A stretch of DNA of 64,000 nucleotides from Anoplopoma fimbria (GCF_027596085.1 NC_072460.1:6370012-6434011), one strand, 5' to 3'; positions 20,601 through 34,637 are shown, counted from the first letter of the stretch. Numbers and translations: made by a program. Notes: a model not told the origin generated them from the letters alone.

Positions 20601-23600
20601 ATTGTCTTAAAGGTCCAGCTTGGAAAACACAAAGTAGTATTACTGTACCAAAATGTGTTAAACTAAAACTGTACTAACAAGGGACGCCGCGGTGTGATGT
20701 GTCATTTGGCCCCGATGACTACATCACAAGACTGAGAAAGGTCTGACTGGTTTGCGTTTTGCCTTTAATACAGTACTGTGATCACAGCTTCCTGAGAGTT
20801 AGCTAGCTACCATTCTGAAAAAAAACACTACACATCTAGCTATCTGCTCATTATACGTCTATAGTGTAGGGATGCAGCGATAACCAATACCTATTAGGCC
20901 AATATCTGGCTGAAATCAGGTGTCTTACCGCACTATAGTCTCCTGAAAATGACGTTCCACGTTCAACGAAACGTTCAAGGGGAAATGTAATTTCACCCAC
21001 AGATAAGTTTATAATCATAGTCTATAGAACGGCATGTATGGATGACGTTTGGGCCAACAACAGACTTTCACCCAGGTGGCCGCTGTTTGTGTCCTGTGTG
21101 AAACCAAAATCAACGTTGACTTAATTTACTAATTGAAATAACGTAACAAATGGAATTTCTTGAAGCCAAATCCATGAAGTTTACCAAACAGAACCACGTA
21201 GCCTTTCGTGAATTTTGTTTCAATATACAACGTTAACAACGTGTAGGAGAATGTCTGGCGTACTGTTTATTAACCCATTCTATTATGCATATTAAATGTA
21301 AAAGGCAATTTTCTCCAATTTGTATCTTCTTCACTGTTTTGTAAAAGCGCAACAGCGTTTTCTGATATGTCAACGTATCCTCATACATTTTTGTGCGTTT
21401 TCCTACAACTGCACTTGTCAATTAAGCTTGTATGTGCATACAGGCCTTTCAAAATAAAACTTATTTCTTCACAGAAAACTTGGGTTTAGGCAATAAAACT
21501 GCTTAATAAAGTTTAGGAAAAGATGGTGTGGTTTGTGATTAAATAAGTACAGAAGTGGTGTTTCTGAAGGACACAAGTTACATGACAAATAATAAATTGT
21601 CATTGACTTCTCGTTTCAGACAGGGAAAGAACAGCGATCTCCTTGGTGACAGACTGTTTTTTTGTGTGACCCATTCACCGCCCCTCCCTCCCTCCCTCCC
21701 TACCTCCCGCCCGCCCAGTACGGGCTTTTGTGATCTGGTTCACAATTACGTGGATTACATAGGATTTGATTGCGTGACATATCTATGAAAAATACACAGC
21801 GTTATTTTTCGTAGGTATAGTTACGAACGCTGGATGAGAACACACTGGATATTTTTAATATGAATACTAATGTCAATATTGCATCCTTTACAAAGTGTAA
21901 CATGGACTACAGTTGCATTTAAAGCTGTAAAAGTCCATTTGATAAACTGCTGGAGGACACAGATCACCTTGTGTGGTTGAACTATTCGATGGAATGGATT
22001 TAATTACTTCTCAGGGTTCACCTCCAACCCACCAAATGGGCAAAGCATGCCAATTTCTCACATGAAACAATTAAATGTGTGTTTTTATTACATGACTAAC
22101 TTCATTCCTGTGATGACTGGGACCCAGCTTTGGTGACCCAGGCGGTTCTGTTATAGAAAGTCAGCCTGAAGTTCTGCTCTGAGAGGGCTAAGAGCCCCCT
22201 GGCACTCTACCGTGCAACCGCAGCTTGTCACATGTTAGCATCACATTTGTCACTGATATCACGACAATCACAGGCCTTATCCTGACGGCGCCGTCATGGA
22301 ACAGTTGCCAATTTTTAGTTCAAAGCAGTACACGTTCATATGATTTGAAAACAGGAAACGCATTAGAACAGCATAGGACACCTTGGGTGTCTTATAGTGT
22401 TGTCTTATAGAAATTACGACTTGATCACTGTGACAACGTGTCGATGCATTACTCATGTCTAAGGTGTCTCTGATCACAACCGCCGACACCGGTGGCTTCG
22501 TCTGGAGCGCTACATCGAGGTTGATTGTCGTCGTAGCAACAATAATCTGGGTGGTATCGTCGTCATGTCACAATGCTACATAAGTGATACTTTTTTTTGA
22601 CATTATTATTTTGTTACTGTAACACATGGTGGCTATTTTATTGGCGGATTCCAGAAATATTAGATTCAATGGGCCTCATGCAAGAATCTTTTGTATGGTA
22701 TGAACAGATTCATTTTTAAATTCATATCGACAAAATTGCTTCTTCACTGTAGTTGCTCACCCTGTCGGCTAGTTCAAGGTCTCAATGCACAGCCAGGTCT
22801 TCTAAAAATTACGTTTCAACCAACAAAACTTTATTTCTAATGATTTACATTATTCGTTTCACAAATACCTTTCTGATAAAAGTCTTGGAATGGAGGAGAT
22901 CGGCGTGGATGGATGGACCAAACATTCAGGACTATCACCCAGGAGACCACTGTTCATGTCCCATGTGAAACCAAAAAAGTAACTGCTGACTTTTTTTGAC
23001 GATTCATAAAATGTTCAACGTAACAGCCATAAGTTAAGTTACGTATAAACTTAGGCTACTTATTTTAAGCCAAACCATGATGTTTTACTACATTTAACCA
23101 AGTAGTTTTGTTACGTACCTGAAAGTTACATAACCAAGTTGTTTACCTATGTTGATAAAATACGTTACCTATCTAATTCAATGTCGAACCATTCTCTCTT
23201 AATTTTGGCGACATTAGGCTCCACGCTTTTGTTTTCTAACAGTTTCAGGTCCCTTTCAGTAAAACTACTCAAACTGCTGGTTTCGGCCAGCAGGACGTAA
23301 AGGTCTGCGTTGTGAAATTCTTCTTTCTTACTCTTTGGTAACATTTTTGTTAATAAATCAAGTAGCACTTTTGGGGGCCAGTCACTATGCCCTCACAAAC
23401 AGGTAGGGGCAATTCCGGATGAAATTTGCTGAATCTATCGCGAAAGTTACGACAGAACCTCCCAGAAAAAAGGAATATTCTGAAATGTTCTTGCATGAGA
23501 CCCAATAGATTCTAGTTTGGCTACTTTAACGCTACTTTTATAAGGGGGGAGGACTTCCTGTAGACTCTGGATCTCAGTATTTCTCACATATAAGTGTTTA

Positions 23601-24750
23601 TTTAACATGCAAGGATTCAATGGTAGGACCCCAAGTCACTGATACTTGGAGGGTTATTTGCTGTGATTTTTGTCCCGCTGCCAAATCCTGATGACTCGTT
23701 GCGTTGCTTATTCAAAGAGGCAAATAAGTGACATCACCTTAAGACAATGCAGCACTTGGGGATTCCCTCTGAGAGACTCGTACAGCCATATTCACCCAGT
23801 CTGAAGACATCTGTAGAGTAAACGGATCACTGTGTGCTGGAGCCATAAACTGGAGTAAACTGCACACTGGTGAAAGGGGCTCACGGATAAGTGAACTCGG
23901 ACGGATAAAAAAAAAAAAAAAAAAAAAGAAGTGATTTCTAAGTCTGACTTAGCTTCAATTCAACTTACTTTAAGGTGAAATACTACAATAAGATGCTTGT
24001 TTTGAGGCCGCTGTGATGCAAGATGCAAATTTCCTTTTTCTGTGTTCCGGAAAAATGCAAACACTTTGATTCCCCTGCTTTTTTGCAGAACATCCATGAA
24101 AGATATCCGATTCACTCCCAGTTTGTCTAATCCCACCAAATCAGCAGTTTAGAGTCATGTGAACACAATGGGTACTCCGATGCTCTTCTTACACAGGGAA
24201 CACTGAACCAAAGGGTAGAAACACTCGAATGCATCAGAGTCGGATGAGGTTTTGTCGTCGGCTGCGTTTGTTAGCAGTAATGTTCTTTACATTGTTAAGT
24301 ATGTACAGTAGAGAATCTCCCAGAGATGTTAGGTATCTGTAAAGCTGCAATGGGGGCACTTTTTTTTTTTTTTTAATTCCTCACGGCTGAAACTCCTTTG
24401 ATGAAGAGCCATACAAGTCGGTGCAGAAGTGTTTGGGAATGGTCCCGCTGCCGTGCCGCGAGCCTCGACTCTGTCTGTGTCAGTAGCTCGGTTCCCTGGA
24501 GCCACGAATGTTCCCAAACACACAAACTCAAAAGTCATTAAATAGCAAGCTTTGAAATAAATGGTGTAAATCAAACATGGACATGATGGTTCTTCATTTT
24601 AGGGATTGGATTTCCACACAAATTAAAACTTTAAATACAGGAAATCTTTTCTTTCTTTTTTTCATCATAAAGGTTTTCGATGAGAGTTTTAAATGCACTG
24701 TACAGCTTCTTTTTTTTGTTGTTGAAAATATAGTTTATCACAGTTCATTT
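20600..24750. other. Spacer or intron, repeat-bearing
   Basis: Family-B repeats at about 21050-21130 (minus), 21478-21665 (plus) and 22915-23120 (minus), a poly-A tract at 23908-23926, and otherwise unique AT-rich DNA. No exon recognised. Confidence 0.4.
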
Positions 24751-24809
24751 AAGTTGTCTGTTTTTTATCTTACAGAATCATGTACACTTGGTGTCTGCAT
24801 TAAGATTGG

Positions 24810-24968
24810 GTGATATCCTGATCATTGGAGAGAAGAGAAGAAGAGCGTAGAGGGGAGGAAGAGAGGAGAAGACAGGAGAAGAAGAGAAGGAGTTGTGTCC
24901 ATGGCCGTCGTTGCCCTCAGTGAAGACGCTGCACTCCGTACCTCGGCTCTCTTCTGTCCCGCACCTCG
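24810..24968 (-). other. Candidate last exon of the LHFPL4-like gene (weak)
   Basis: A minus-strand acceptor, ttgtcctctccag, ends at 24969 and would join the phase-1 end of the 27481 exon to give NKDRGAGQKRAEVRS..., open to a TGA near 24810. The first residue D fits the vertebrate ENKDFV tail but the rest does not resemble it, so this may be coincidence. Confidence 0.2.
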
Positions 24969-25221
24969 ATCTGGAGAGGACAACACAGAGGATACTCATT
25001 GTTCCGATTTACCGAGAAATGAAATATCATGAGTTAACATTTCAGGAAGTTGTAGGTGAAAGAAGGCCGGTACGGTGTGGTTTGTTTGTACACAGATTGT
25101 GTTTCCTTTTCATCAACATGGATAGATTAGGCATTCGAGCTGCATTGATGTGGTGTCGGCATAATCGAAAAAAATGAGTTTCCCGACTGGGATAATTCAC
25201 GTGATCGCCCCCTCAGGTCTA

Positions 25222-25735
25222 AACAACAACCAGGCGGCAACCTCCACAATGCGGAAGTGTCTTAAAACATGCATTCTTTCAACTGACCAGCAGGGGCATC
25301 TCCTCTGAATGCAAAAATAAGTCAGATTGTAGAGAAGTCTATGAGAAAATGACTCCTCCTGACTCACTTCTCTCTTGATTTATTCCCTAAGTAAACATTG
25401 TAAACATGAGTTTATGGTCTCAATCTCTAGTTTCAAGTCTTCTTCAATACAGCATGATGTTCATTTAGTAAATTATGGTCCATTTAGAGTCAAATAGACC
25501 GTAAAGCAGAGTATGCTTTAGGGCGGTATTACTGTGATTGACAGGTCGCTGCCGCTACCAGAGCCGTATACAGCGTCTCTACGTCACTCCTCTGCATTCC
25601 AAATATGGTAACTTCCGTTTATCGGTTGCAAAAAATAACAGAAGTGCAACAGCCGTTATCCAAGATGGCTACGGCGAAATTGTCGAACTCCAGGCTTTAA
25701 AACGGCAGTCCACAAACCAAGTAACGCAAGTGTTT
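25222..25735 (-). repeat. Dispersed repeat family A, copy 2 (near full length)
   Basis: Carries all family-A blocks in inverted orientation, including ACTGACCAGCAGGGGC, GAAGTCTATGAGAAAATGAC and TTTAGGGCGG, plus a 5' part with CCAAGATGGCTACGGC and CGGCAGTCCACAAACCAAG that other copies partly lack. This copy best shows the full extent, about 510 bp. Confidence 0.8.
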
Positions 25736-27171
25736 TGATTTCCGTTTGGTCAATACTACACCGACTACAATCCCTTTGGAGTAAGCTTTGGTTGAATGCA
25801 GGTAAACACGTAACTTTTTATTGGGATTGAATTAGCTTGTAAACTGGCTAACTTTCTCAACTCCAACTCCAATCTCGCGTTTCATGTATTACTTATAATA
25901 ATTCATATACAGTATGTCATATGTGACATCTGGGTGCTGGGTGTGTCTATGGGGGCAGATTATTGAGCGATGCCATTAAACAATAAATCACATTACTGTC
26001 TCTCAGCAATTAATGACCATACAATCTGCTGGAGATGGTTGATGATCAGGACAATAGGACCCTTTCACCGCCTCTGTGAGCCAACGAGGATGGGCACTGT
26101 ATGGTGCTAAAAAGCCAATGGGGCATTGCACAGACACGTGTGAATGTGAGGTTCAAACACATACGCACAGGAAATGTAGAAAGCAAAAGTCAACTTACCC
26201 TCGACACAGCAAAATCTGCCAGGACAAAAAAAGAACAAAAGTGTTGGCATAGACACGGTGAGGCAGAAAAAAATGCATGCCTGGGTAAAAATATGAATCT
26301 GCTTATGTAAGTATGAGTTTAGCATTAACTTAATGGTAAAATATATAAATAACATTAACCTTTGTGCAGTTTTCATTTATTTAATACATTTGTTTCTCGT
26401 TGTTTTTTTGTTTTATTTTAACAGTATATTTTAAAAGAAATCCATGATTTTCTACTCATTATTGTCACCTACACAACGAGACAAATGCTTTCACGGACTG
26501 TCAATAGGTTGTCATACAGTTTTTATTTTAGCATTTGATATAAAGCAGCAAAAGAGAACATTTATTTCTGTGAAACAAATGCGAGCTTAGCATTAGATGC
26601 ACTGAATGTGTAAAAAAAAAAAAAATCACTGTCAATGAGGTTAATCAGATAAAACCAGAAAGACACGCCCACGCTCTGGAATATCTCCAGTTACCATGGA
26701 AACCATCGCTGAGATTGGCTGTCGGAGAAGCGAGACATCTTATGTCACTTTTCCCTCTCAGTCTCTTTACTCCTCTCTTCTACTCTTTACTGTCTGTGTA
26801 TCTCTGTGTTGGATCCATCTCTATCTCCTCTACTCTCGCTCTGGTTCTGTTTATGATGTTGCACATTGAGTCAAATCAATCCTCATGTAAGGCTTTTTTT
26901 TTATTGTTTGGCATTATACCTTTTGCTCTAGCCTCTCCACTGCCTTCTTCTGCTATTCCTTCCGTCCTCCATTTCACACCGCTAAAACAATGCATTTCAA
27001 ATGTCCTGATGCAACGTCGTGCAAACTATCAGAAACCCTCCAGAGACCGGAGGAACCCCCTCTGCTCTTGTACGCAGCGCTGAGAGCAATGTGGCCAGAG
27101 TTGCAGAGGTCAGGTTGTAGTTTAGTATTTTTTTTTGACCGGGTCAAATATTTTTCACGTTAGTTGCCTCA

Positions 27172-27345
27172 CAGTTAAAGGGCCAGTGTGTTGCATTTAG
27201 GGGCATCTATTAGCAGTAGTGGAATATAATATGTATTTTTCAACAATGCCTAATCACATGAAACTGTGAAACATTGTGTTTTCGTTAGCATAGAATGAGC
27301 CGTTTAGCGGAAGTTCAGTCAAGAACACTCTCTTTCCACTCCTTT
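27172..27345 (+). repeat. Dispersed repeat family F, copy 2 (5' end)
   Basis: Begins TTAAAGGGCCAGTGTGTTGC and continues through GGGGCATCTATTAGCAG to GAATGAGCCGTTTAGCGG. Matches the left end of the same teleost element whose right end lies at 18690-18890. Confidence 0.5.
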
Positions 27346-27480
27346 TCATTCATAACCTCTCAGTACAGTATATCTCTCCCTGTGACTGACCTATCGCCTG
27401 ATTGTGAGTGGTCACTTCAAATTAACCAACCAGATTCTGCACAGTTTCCTTAAGTTGTGCAGAATTATTCCTTCACCAAC

Positions 27481-27717
27481 CTTTGTTGTCCATCTGCAAA
27501 TCATCGAGATAGAAGTCTGTCTGCCGGTTGCCCAGGACGAAGGCCAAGAAGGAGAGGATGAGGGCGTCCAGGATGCCCATGATGGCCAGCATATAGGCCC
27601 AGCGTACGGAGCAGTCGCCCAGGGAGTACTTCCCCGTATGCTCCCCGCACATGTCCCGGATCACCTCGGCGTCCCATCCGTCGGGAAAGATCATGCAACC
27701 CAGCACCAGGCACACTC
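27481..27717 (-). CDS. lhfpl4: LHFPL4-like tetraspan protein, second coding exon
   Basis: Codes residues 137-215. Acceptor ctgctgcag before 27717; joined in phase 1 to the 45106-45514 exon it gives ...[20 protein letters not shown]. The exon holds the end of TM3, the extracellular loop with CSVRWAY and the TM4 segment [19 protein letters not shown], then [28 protein letters not shown] and [15 protein letters not shown] match LHFPL4 better than LHFPL3 or LHFPL5 as I recall them. The donor-like AAAG|gttggt is at 27481/27480; reading through instead gives NKGW and a stop, about 217 residues in total. Vertebrate LHFPL4 has a further ...DFV tail, so a last exon downstream is likely but was not found with confidence. 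Confidence 0.9.
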
Positions 27718-27814
27718 CTGCAGCAGGACACAGAGGAGGAGATAAGCAGGGTGTGGAGAGATATTCATAGTAGCATTTGACGCAGGCAGCAACCTCCATT
27801 AAAACCTGCATTAT

Positions 27815-27883
27815 TTCTAATGGACATCTGGGGGCAACTCTTCTGATTGTATAGAAGTCTATGAGAAAATGACTCTACTTCTC
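27815..27883 (-). repeat. Dispersed repeat family A, partial copy
   Basis: TTCTGATTGTATAGAAGTCT and the following AGAAAATGACTCTACTTCTC match the 3' half of family A. On the minus strand it directly follows the captured SRPK exon fragment, with GA shared at the join. Confidence 0.7.
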
Positions 27884-28385
27884 TCAGGCCCCAGCAGCTC
27901 CAGCACCAGGCACAAGTCTGACCAGCATGTATTTAAGGATGTTTACATGTAAGCTATTGGTTAGCAGCATTTACTGTATGATGCAATCAGGTGGCAAACT
28001 CCGGTTCTGAAGAGTGAAGCCAATGCGGAAGTGTCTTAAAAATATGCATTCTCTTTACTGACAAGCAGGGGGCGACTACACCGGTTTCAAAAAGAATTGT
28101 ATAGAAGTCTATGAGAAAATGACTCTACTTCTCTCTTGATTTATTCCCTCAGTAAACATTGTAAACATGAGTTTATGGTCTCAATCTCTAGTTTCAAGTC
28201 TTCTTCAATACAGCATGATGTTCATTTAGTAAATGATGGTCCCATTTAGAGTCAAATAGACCATAAAGCAGAGTATGCTTTAGGGCGGGGCTACCTTGTA
28301 ATTGACAGGTCCCTACCCGAGCCGTATACGGCGTCTCTACAGTCCACAAACCAATGGGTGAGGTCACAATGACTAGGTCCACATC
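27884..28385 (-). repeat. Inverted duplicate of SRPK intron/exon-4 region plus repeat A
   Basis: On the minus strand this repeats 3535-4140 of the plus strand: family-A sequence, then ACCTGATTGCATCATACAG, GCTAACCAATAGCTTACATG, the splice acceptor GCTGGTCAG and the first 34 bases of the SRPK exon that starts at 4107 (copy at 27917-27884). Over the last 140 bases or so I see only two substitutions. Since the exon is functional at the SRPK locus, the copy inside the LHFPL4-like intron is the derived one. Other family-A copies do not carry this exon fragment. Confidence 0.85.
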
Positions 28386-29419
28386 TTATATATTTATATA
28401 TACAGTCTATGATTGTACACAGTACAGCACAAAATTTAGCCTCTGCATTTAACCCATCCTCGTATAAGTAGTATTGCGCAGCTACTCTACAGTGCACAGG
28501 GAGCAGTTTGGGGGTCCTTGTACAGATTATTGACCCAAGTGATAGAATTTAAAACCTACAGATCACAAACCAACCTGCATGCACTCACACCCACAAACAA
28601 AAGTGAGCGCACACAGTACAAAGCCCTTTAGGGAACTGCATGCATGCGATTTGGACACTACAACAAAAATGGTAATCTATACTTTACACTTCTGCTCATT
28701 CATCAAAGTGAGCATCAACGAGGGAGCTGATCGTGCTATATTCCCTGCTCACCAGCACTGTTTAAAGAGCAGCCAGCCGGTGCCCGAGGGGCTGTAAGTA
28801 AAGCAGTGCTCCGCCGGGAGATGGGGAACATACATGGCAGACGTCACGCTGCATCTTCATTTCCAGACCAGACATGTCTTTTCCATGGGCAACATCACTT
28901 GTAATACACATGGAAAGTCACAGCATTTTGTCCGACATGTTTTCAAGTTGTTCAATTAACTTAATAGCTATCGAGTCTTCAAACTGATGTTATCCCCTGT
29001 CTGGTGGCTTGTTCAGCAGGTCAGGGTCTGGACCTCTTAATATTATGTTACTGATACTGAGATTTTGTGCCTTCATCGAACAGCTTAAAAATTGCAGGAA
29101 GTACAGTGAGACAAAGGTCCCAGGCAAGATTTGAATAAAGGCAGGAAGATGTGATGCTTGTAGGGTCTGGAGGTTGATTGATCTGAGTATATTACCCCGG
29201 CACATTAGTGATTCCCTCTGAAGACCCCGCGTTCGCCCACCACCCATCCATCATGAGCGAATGGTGGGTGGTGAACTCATGGCAACAGATGAGGGAGGAT
29301 ATCAGTCACAACCTCTCCGTGCACAGCAGAGCGCCACGCAAACACGAGGAGTCGTATTTCAGGCTGAGACGCACACGGCGCTTGGAAAATGCGACCGCTC
29401 CTCCGACCGAATGATTGCA

Positions 29420-29640
29420 GGCGTAATGAGAGAATGTAATGGGAGAGGGCATAATGATGATAATACAGTAAGTAATGAGAGAATAGAAAAGCGATGGAAG
29501 TAATCGTCGTGGGAAATCATCCCCGTATTAGCTCATTTTATGACCTTTGTACAAGATATTAACAAAGATGAGAGCTGATAAAATCATTAACTGAGTAATG
29601 AGCGTCAGGTAACATGTTTTATGGCTTTATGATAAATGTT
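29420..29640. promoter_or_regulatory. Candidate conserved non-coding element
   Basis: Dense TAAT/ATTA and GTAATGAG-type homeodomain-like words (GGCGTAATGAGAGAATG, AAGTAATGAGAGAATAG, TTAACTGAGTAATGAGCG) in otherwise complex, non-repetitive sequence without an ORF. The appearance resembles vertebrate enhancers in large introns of neural genes; inference only. Confidence 0.25.
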
Positions 29641-32600
29641 TCCCCATCTGGCATGAAACCCGTCAGTGTGGGCTTCCTGAAAATGTGGATGCAGAGCCAC
29701 ATCCTGAAAGTCGCAATGCTTCATCCTACTTAACAAATCCTTTCCCTTTGTGGTTGATATTAAATCTTGCTTTGCTATTATGTGGTGGAACAAATGCCAA
29801 TTTTGTGCACCATCCTAAAAACGCACAAGGATTCAAGATGTGTTTGTGCTGTAAGCAATTCAAATCCCACTTCGGTATTTATAAAGTCCTACTCCCCCAA
29901 AGTCATTGCTGATTTCTTTGAACAAGGAAACAAGGGGTCAGACATTGGTTTCGGAATTTGGGCATCTGAAGTGCTCTGGTTTTCCACTTGTAGTCCAAGT
30001 AGTACTGACTAATCATGCTTGAGTGGGCTTTAGTTGGATACAGGTTAAAAATTTGTACATAAAGGAACACGTCGGCTATTTTCCGACGAGGATTTAGCTT
30101 TTTATGAACTTGTGAAGAAATCCGACAAATACACGTCATCTCTCAACTCCAACTCCAGTCGGGCATCTCAAGTTGCCAATGACAATGCCAATAAACAATG
30201 ACCGGAGCACAGAAGAGGAGGTCATCCTGGACATCCGCTGGCTGCTATGGAACCCCTGAACTATTGCCTGCAGAGGCTTATTGTCAACAGAACGATAGCT
30301 GCTGGGTTCTGAGGTTGGTTGTAGATAAACTTGCGGGTATAGGGCAAACAAATACCTACCCTGTTCACAACCTGGTTGATTAAGTGATGGTTTGATTTTT
30401 TTCTTTTGCAAAGTGGCAGCAGACAAAATCTCAGTGATTTTCTTTTGTGAGCACAAAGTTGTCAATCAAAGACGTTTGTGTAGCTGCTTGTAACATTCAT
30501 TCTCTCTGTAGATCCTTTGAGACATTGCTTCACAGAATAATGATTCCAGAGTGAATGTGTGCAGTAGGACTTTGGAGACAAAGTGGACACGTCACCACAC
30601 AAACTGCACTGCGATACTTACACCAGTAATCAAATGCATCAACATTCATAACGCTGAGACGTTTTTGATTTAGACTGTGTTAAGTTCACACTATATTAGC
30701 ATTGTCTATAAGATTCATAGATCAGCAACACATCTGTTATCACATCTGGCTTTTTGAATCCTTTAGGAAGCTTTTAACCAGGAAGTAACAACAGCGCTCC
30801 CAGTCACCAGTGAAAGAAGCGCCACTGCTAAAAGCTACCGATTCAGTATAGTTGGTTCTGATGTAGAGAAGACCTTTCTTCGTGTATTGCAGGGCATTGT
30901 GACAGTAATGACCACGTGACATACTCTGTGCCCAACTCTTCTATCTGCCCTTCCCCTCCATCTTCAACTCAAATGTTAAAGTGGGCACCAGCGGGCTAAA
31001 AATACCCCCCCACCTCTCAACAGCCCTTTGAAGTCATTGGGGTTTCCCCCCCCATCCTCCCTCCCCACCACTCTCTCAAGACACTGCATGCTGAACTTGG
31101 AAGGGAATAACTTCAAAGATGGAAAGAGGGGGGATCGAACAGAGATGGGAGGATGGGAGGGAGCGAAGAGAGAGAGCTGAAGAATGAAAGGGAAAAAACG
31201 AGGCCTGTGAAGAAGGGAGAGAGAAAGCAAGATGGCTAACTGCTGCTCCGCTCCATTATGCCATTTTTTTTTTCTCATCTCAGTTCTTCACTTCCCCGTC
31301 ATCTCTTGTCATCGCAAGCCTTCACAGCCCATCAGCTGTTAGAAACAAGGCTTCAAAGCAGATCGCACTGATGAAAACATTCTGAAATGTGTTGCCAGGA
31401 CACGTTTGGGATCCAACTAGGTAAAATGACTACAAATCAATTTATTTATAGCATCCTGAAGTTATTTATGGACTTATTACATAACCATTTTTGTCAGACT
31501 TTCTCATCTACATGTCCCCACAAATCATTGTATTCATTCTAGATACACAGCCAAAAAATGATCACATAAGAGCTCTTTGAATACCATCAGTGTGCTATAT
31601 ATATAGAAGTGTGAATTGTTTTGATGGGAGCAGATCTAGGCTCCACAGTATTCCAGAGCAGCTTGACTCTGTGTACACAGCCGTCACGCCATCCAACAGA
31701 GTGTCATGTACCCTGACTGGGTTACTTGATTATGGTAGTGTAATGCGCCGTAGTGCACATACAAAGCAATACATATAAATGCATGCTGACACATCAACAC
31801 CACTTTCTCTCAAATGCAGACAGATGCATTCACACGCGGATTTGAATGACGATGGATCTTCAATGAAGTAAGACAAGTAAGACAATCAAGCATCCATATT
31901 GTAGCGGCTGTTCATGCCCATGTGAAAAACTAGTGTCAATGCTGAAATAAAGTGGTGGCACAGTCATTTGGAACAGTCATGGGCTGCGTCAAGAATCGCT
32001 CCATATTTGCTACCAAATGGACTGTACTTTCTACCATTCTTTATGGAATTGAAATTAATTGAAAATAATTTGGAGGAATAGTTACCATTAGCAACCATAA
32101 GCTACTAGTCATACCAGTGAGTGTATTGAATTCAGCAAGGGTTCAATTTTGTAGCTTATACATTTTAATTTGTAAGAGTTAGATTGTTTTATCTGTTAGT
32201 TCAAAAGTAACAGAGTATCGCTTTAAACCTTATTTAGATTAGCGTCACCAGTTGGCTACTTGATAACGTAGCATTAAGGCAAAGTTGCGTGCAGTTTTCA
32301 TACATCTTACCCAGTAAATTAGAACATTGGTTAAATTGTTCTATATTTCGCTGTGGCTATGGTTCAACTTCCAATGGAGAATCCATTTGCCTTCTATAGT
32401 TTAAGAAAAAAGTCTAACCCATTTGAAAGTCGTTTTAAAATCCAGAAGTCTGAAGTGTCTTTATAACCAAACTGTAACCTCCTGTTCACACCATTGGCCT
32501 CCTCGTGGGAGCAGTTTTGAAGTCCACCACAGAGCAGCGGAGGGGAAAGGTGTGAACATGACTCCATTAAAAGAGATCACCATGTCCAGTCTATAATGTA

Positions 32601-32698
32601 ATAAAGCTGTCTAGACCTTGGCCTGCTGTCCTCCATCTACAGTATCTAATGGACGGCCTCCTCTCTGATATACAGAGCTGTTATTGGACTTGGGATCG

Positions 32699-32719
32699 TG
32701 TGTGTGTGTTTGTGTGTGT

Positions 32720-32794
<75 letters not shown>
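32699..32794. repeat. (TG)n microsatellite
   Basis: About 96 bp of TG repeats, slightly imperfect at the left (a TGTTTG and a TGTATG interruption), in the LHFPL4-like intron. Confidence 0.97.
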
Positions 32795-32796
<2 letters not shown>

Positions 32797-34636
32797 ACGG
32801 TATATTGCTGAGGAGGCACTTTACAAGATCTTGCTGCCGCCAGGGTTCACTGGCCCACTTGGCATGGAGCTTTCACCCTTTTTCCCCCTCTTTCATTCTG
32901 TCTTTACACTCCTAGTGTTAATTATATATTTTTGTTTGAATATTTTACATTGATTAATTATAGTTAAGGAATGTAGGCTGAGCTTCTGATAAATCCTTTC
33001 CTTAATAAATCTTCCAAATTGTTCGTCATTGCCCATCTTTTTTCATTGAACCATGCAAAGCAGTTTTGTGAGATAGTGAGTGATCAGTAAGCGGTTCCAT
33101 CGGCCAATCCATCTCTATGAACCAACATGTATACTGAGACAACACTTTACTAAACCCTTGATTTTTGTGTTTTATTAAATATACTCGCACACAGAGGGAT
33201 GAGGAGAGGAGACGGCGAGCGCAGACCGTTTGTGAAGTGTTTTTGACGCTGAATATTTCCATTGTGACCCCGCTTACGTAGGCACATCTTACCATCTGAA
33301 TGATGTGCCCTTTAAACCGCAGGAAGTACTGCTCCATTGATTTAAGAGCAGGTTCTTGTTGATCAATGGAGCAATCGCTTACTACTTACCTAATGAAAGC
33401 TATGTGCCTAGCACCTCTTCATTTAAGATCAACCAGTGGGTGCACAGAAGGGTGAAAGGACATTTTTACTTACACAATGTGAATGTGAAAATGGCAACAA
33501 CCATTTGTCTGAAACTAAAAAACGGTGCGCTTGTGCCTCTTGTGCTGGGTTCAGGAGGTGGAATTTTTCTAGTTGAAATCTCCAACGTCTGATCCGCATC
33601 CCAGGACGAAAACAAACGACAAAAAGTGAATGACAAATGTACACACTCTCTCTCAGCAGTGCAGGGGTCATTTTTAACGCTTTCCTGAATAACATGGCAA
33701 CATATTTTGACATCAATTTACTTGCAAAACAGGTTTAACATGATCATATGTATATTTGTCTGTATATAATTAAAGTAATACATAGTAACATTGCCTTTTT
33801 AGTTGATGGTATATTGTTTACAACGGTCACTTCCATGTGCTATTTTGTGACAGGGTTTGTGAATTTTTCCTGAGTTTACAAGGCAGAACTCTGGCTTTGA
33901 GTGGCGTTCTGTTGTACTAAGTTCTAAGTTGAGTGGAACGCAGCACAAGTTTGTGCCCATATGCATTGAATGCAAAAAAGAAGTTCTATATATTGAACAT
34001 GGAACATTTAACATAATATACAAATATATATAATATACACCAATACAGTGGAAATGAAGGGAGTTTTTTTCACTTAATTGAACATTTAAAAATAAATCTG
34101 TTACAACATCTTGTTCCGCAAACAATGCTCCCTGGATAATCACAGAGAGTAAAAGATGAGCTCCCAGTGTTCACAGTGAGGTGGATTATGCAAAACCTGG
34201 ACTAGTTCAAATACTGAACTTGTTATTTGGGTGAACCAAATGTTCAGCTGGCACGTTACAACACAGAGGGGTTCCATCCCCCGGGGAAGAAAATCTAAGG
34301 GGGTCGGCTGTTAATTAATTGTGTCCTAAAGCAAAATTAAAATGCTGCCGTTGATCGCTTTAAAAAAAAAACGCAAAGTAACTCGAATGTATAGCTCTTT
34401 TACTTACTCATGATGAAGCTGTATATATGATTGTTTAATAGACTGAAAATACTGGAAGGGAATGATCAATCCATCTTTTTCTAAATGGAGGCACGTACAG
34501 TGCGTTTTTCCATATGGTTGCATATTAATGAGGAGCACGGATGATGTATAGTGGAGAAATTCTCCCCTCATGCTTCTACGTGGTATCAACATGCTTCAGG
34601 GGCTTTCTCTTTCTTTCTTTTGCTCCCTTTCTTACA

Positions 34637-34637
<1 letters not shown>

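Noticed and set aside
32649..32953. Open frames rich in Cys-Val around 32.7 kb
   Set aside because: Translation of the (TG)n microsatellite.
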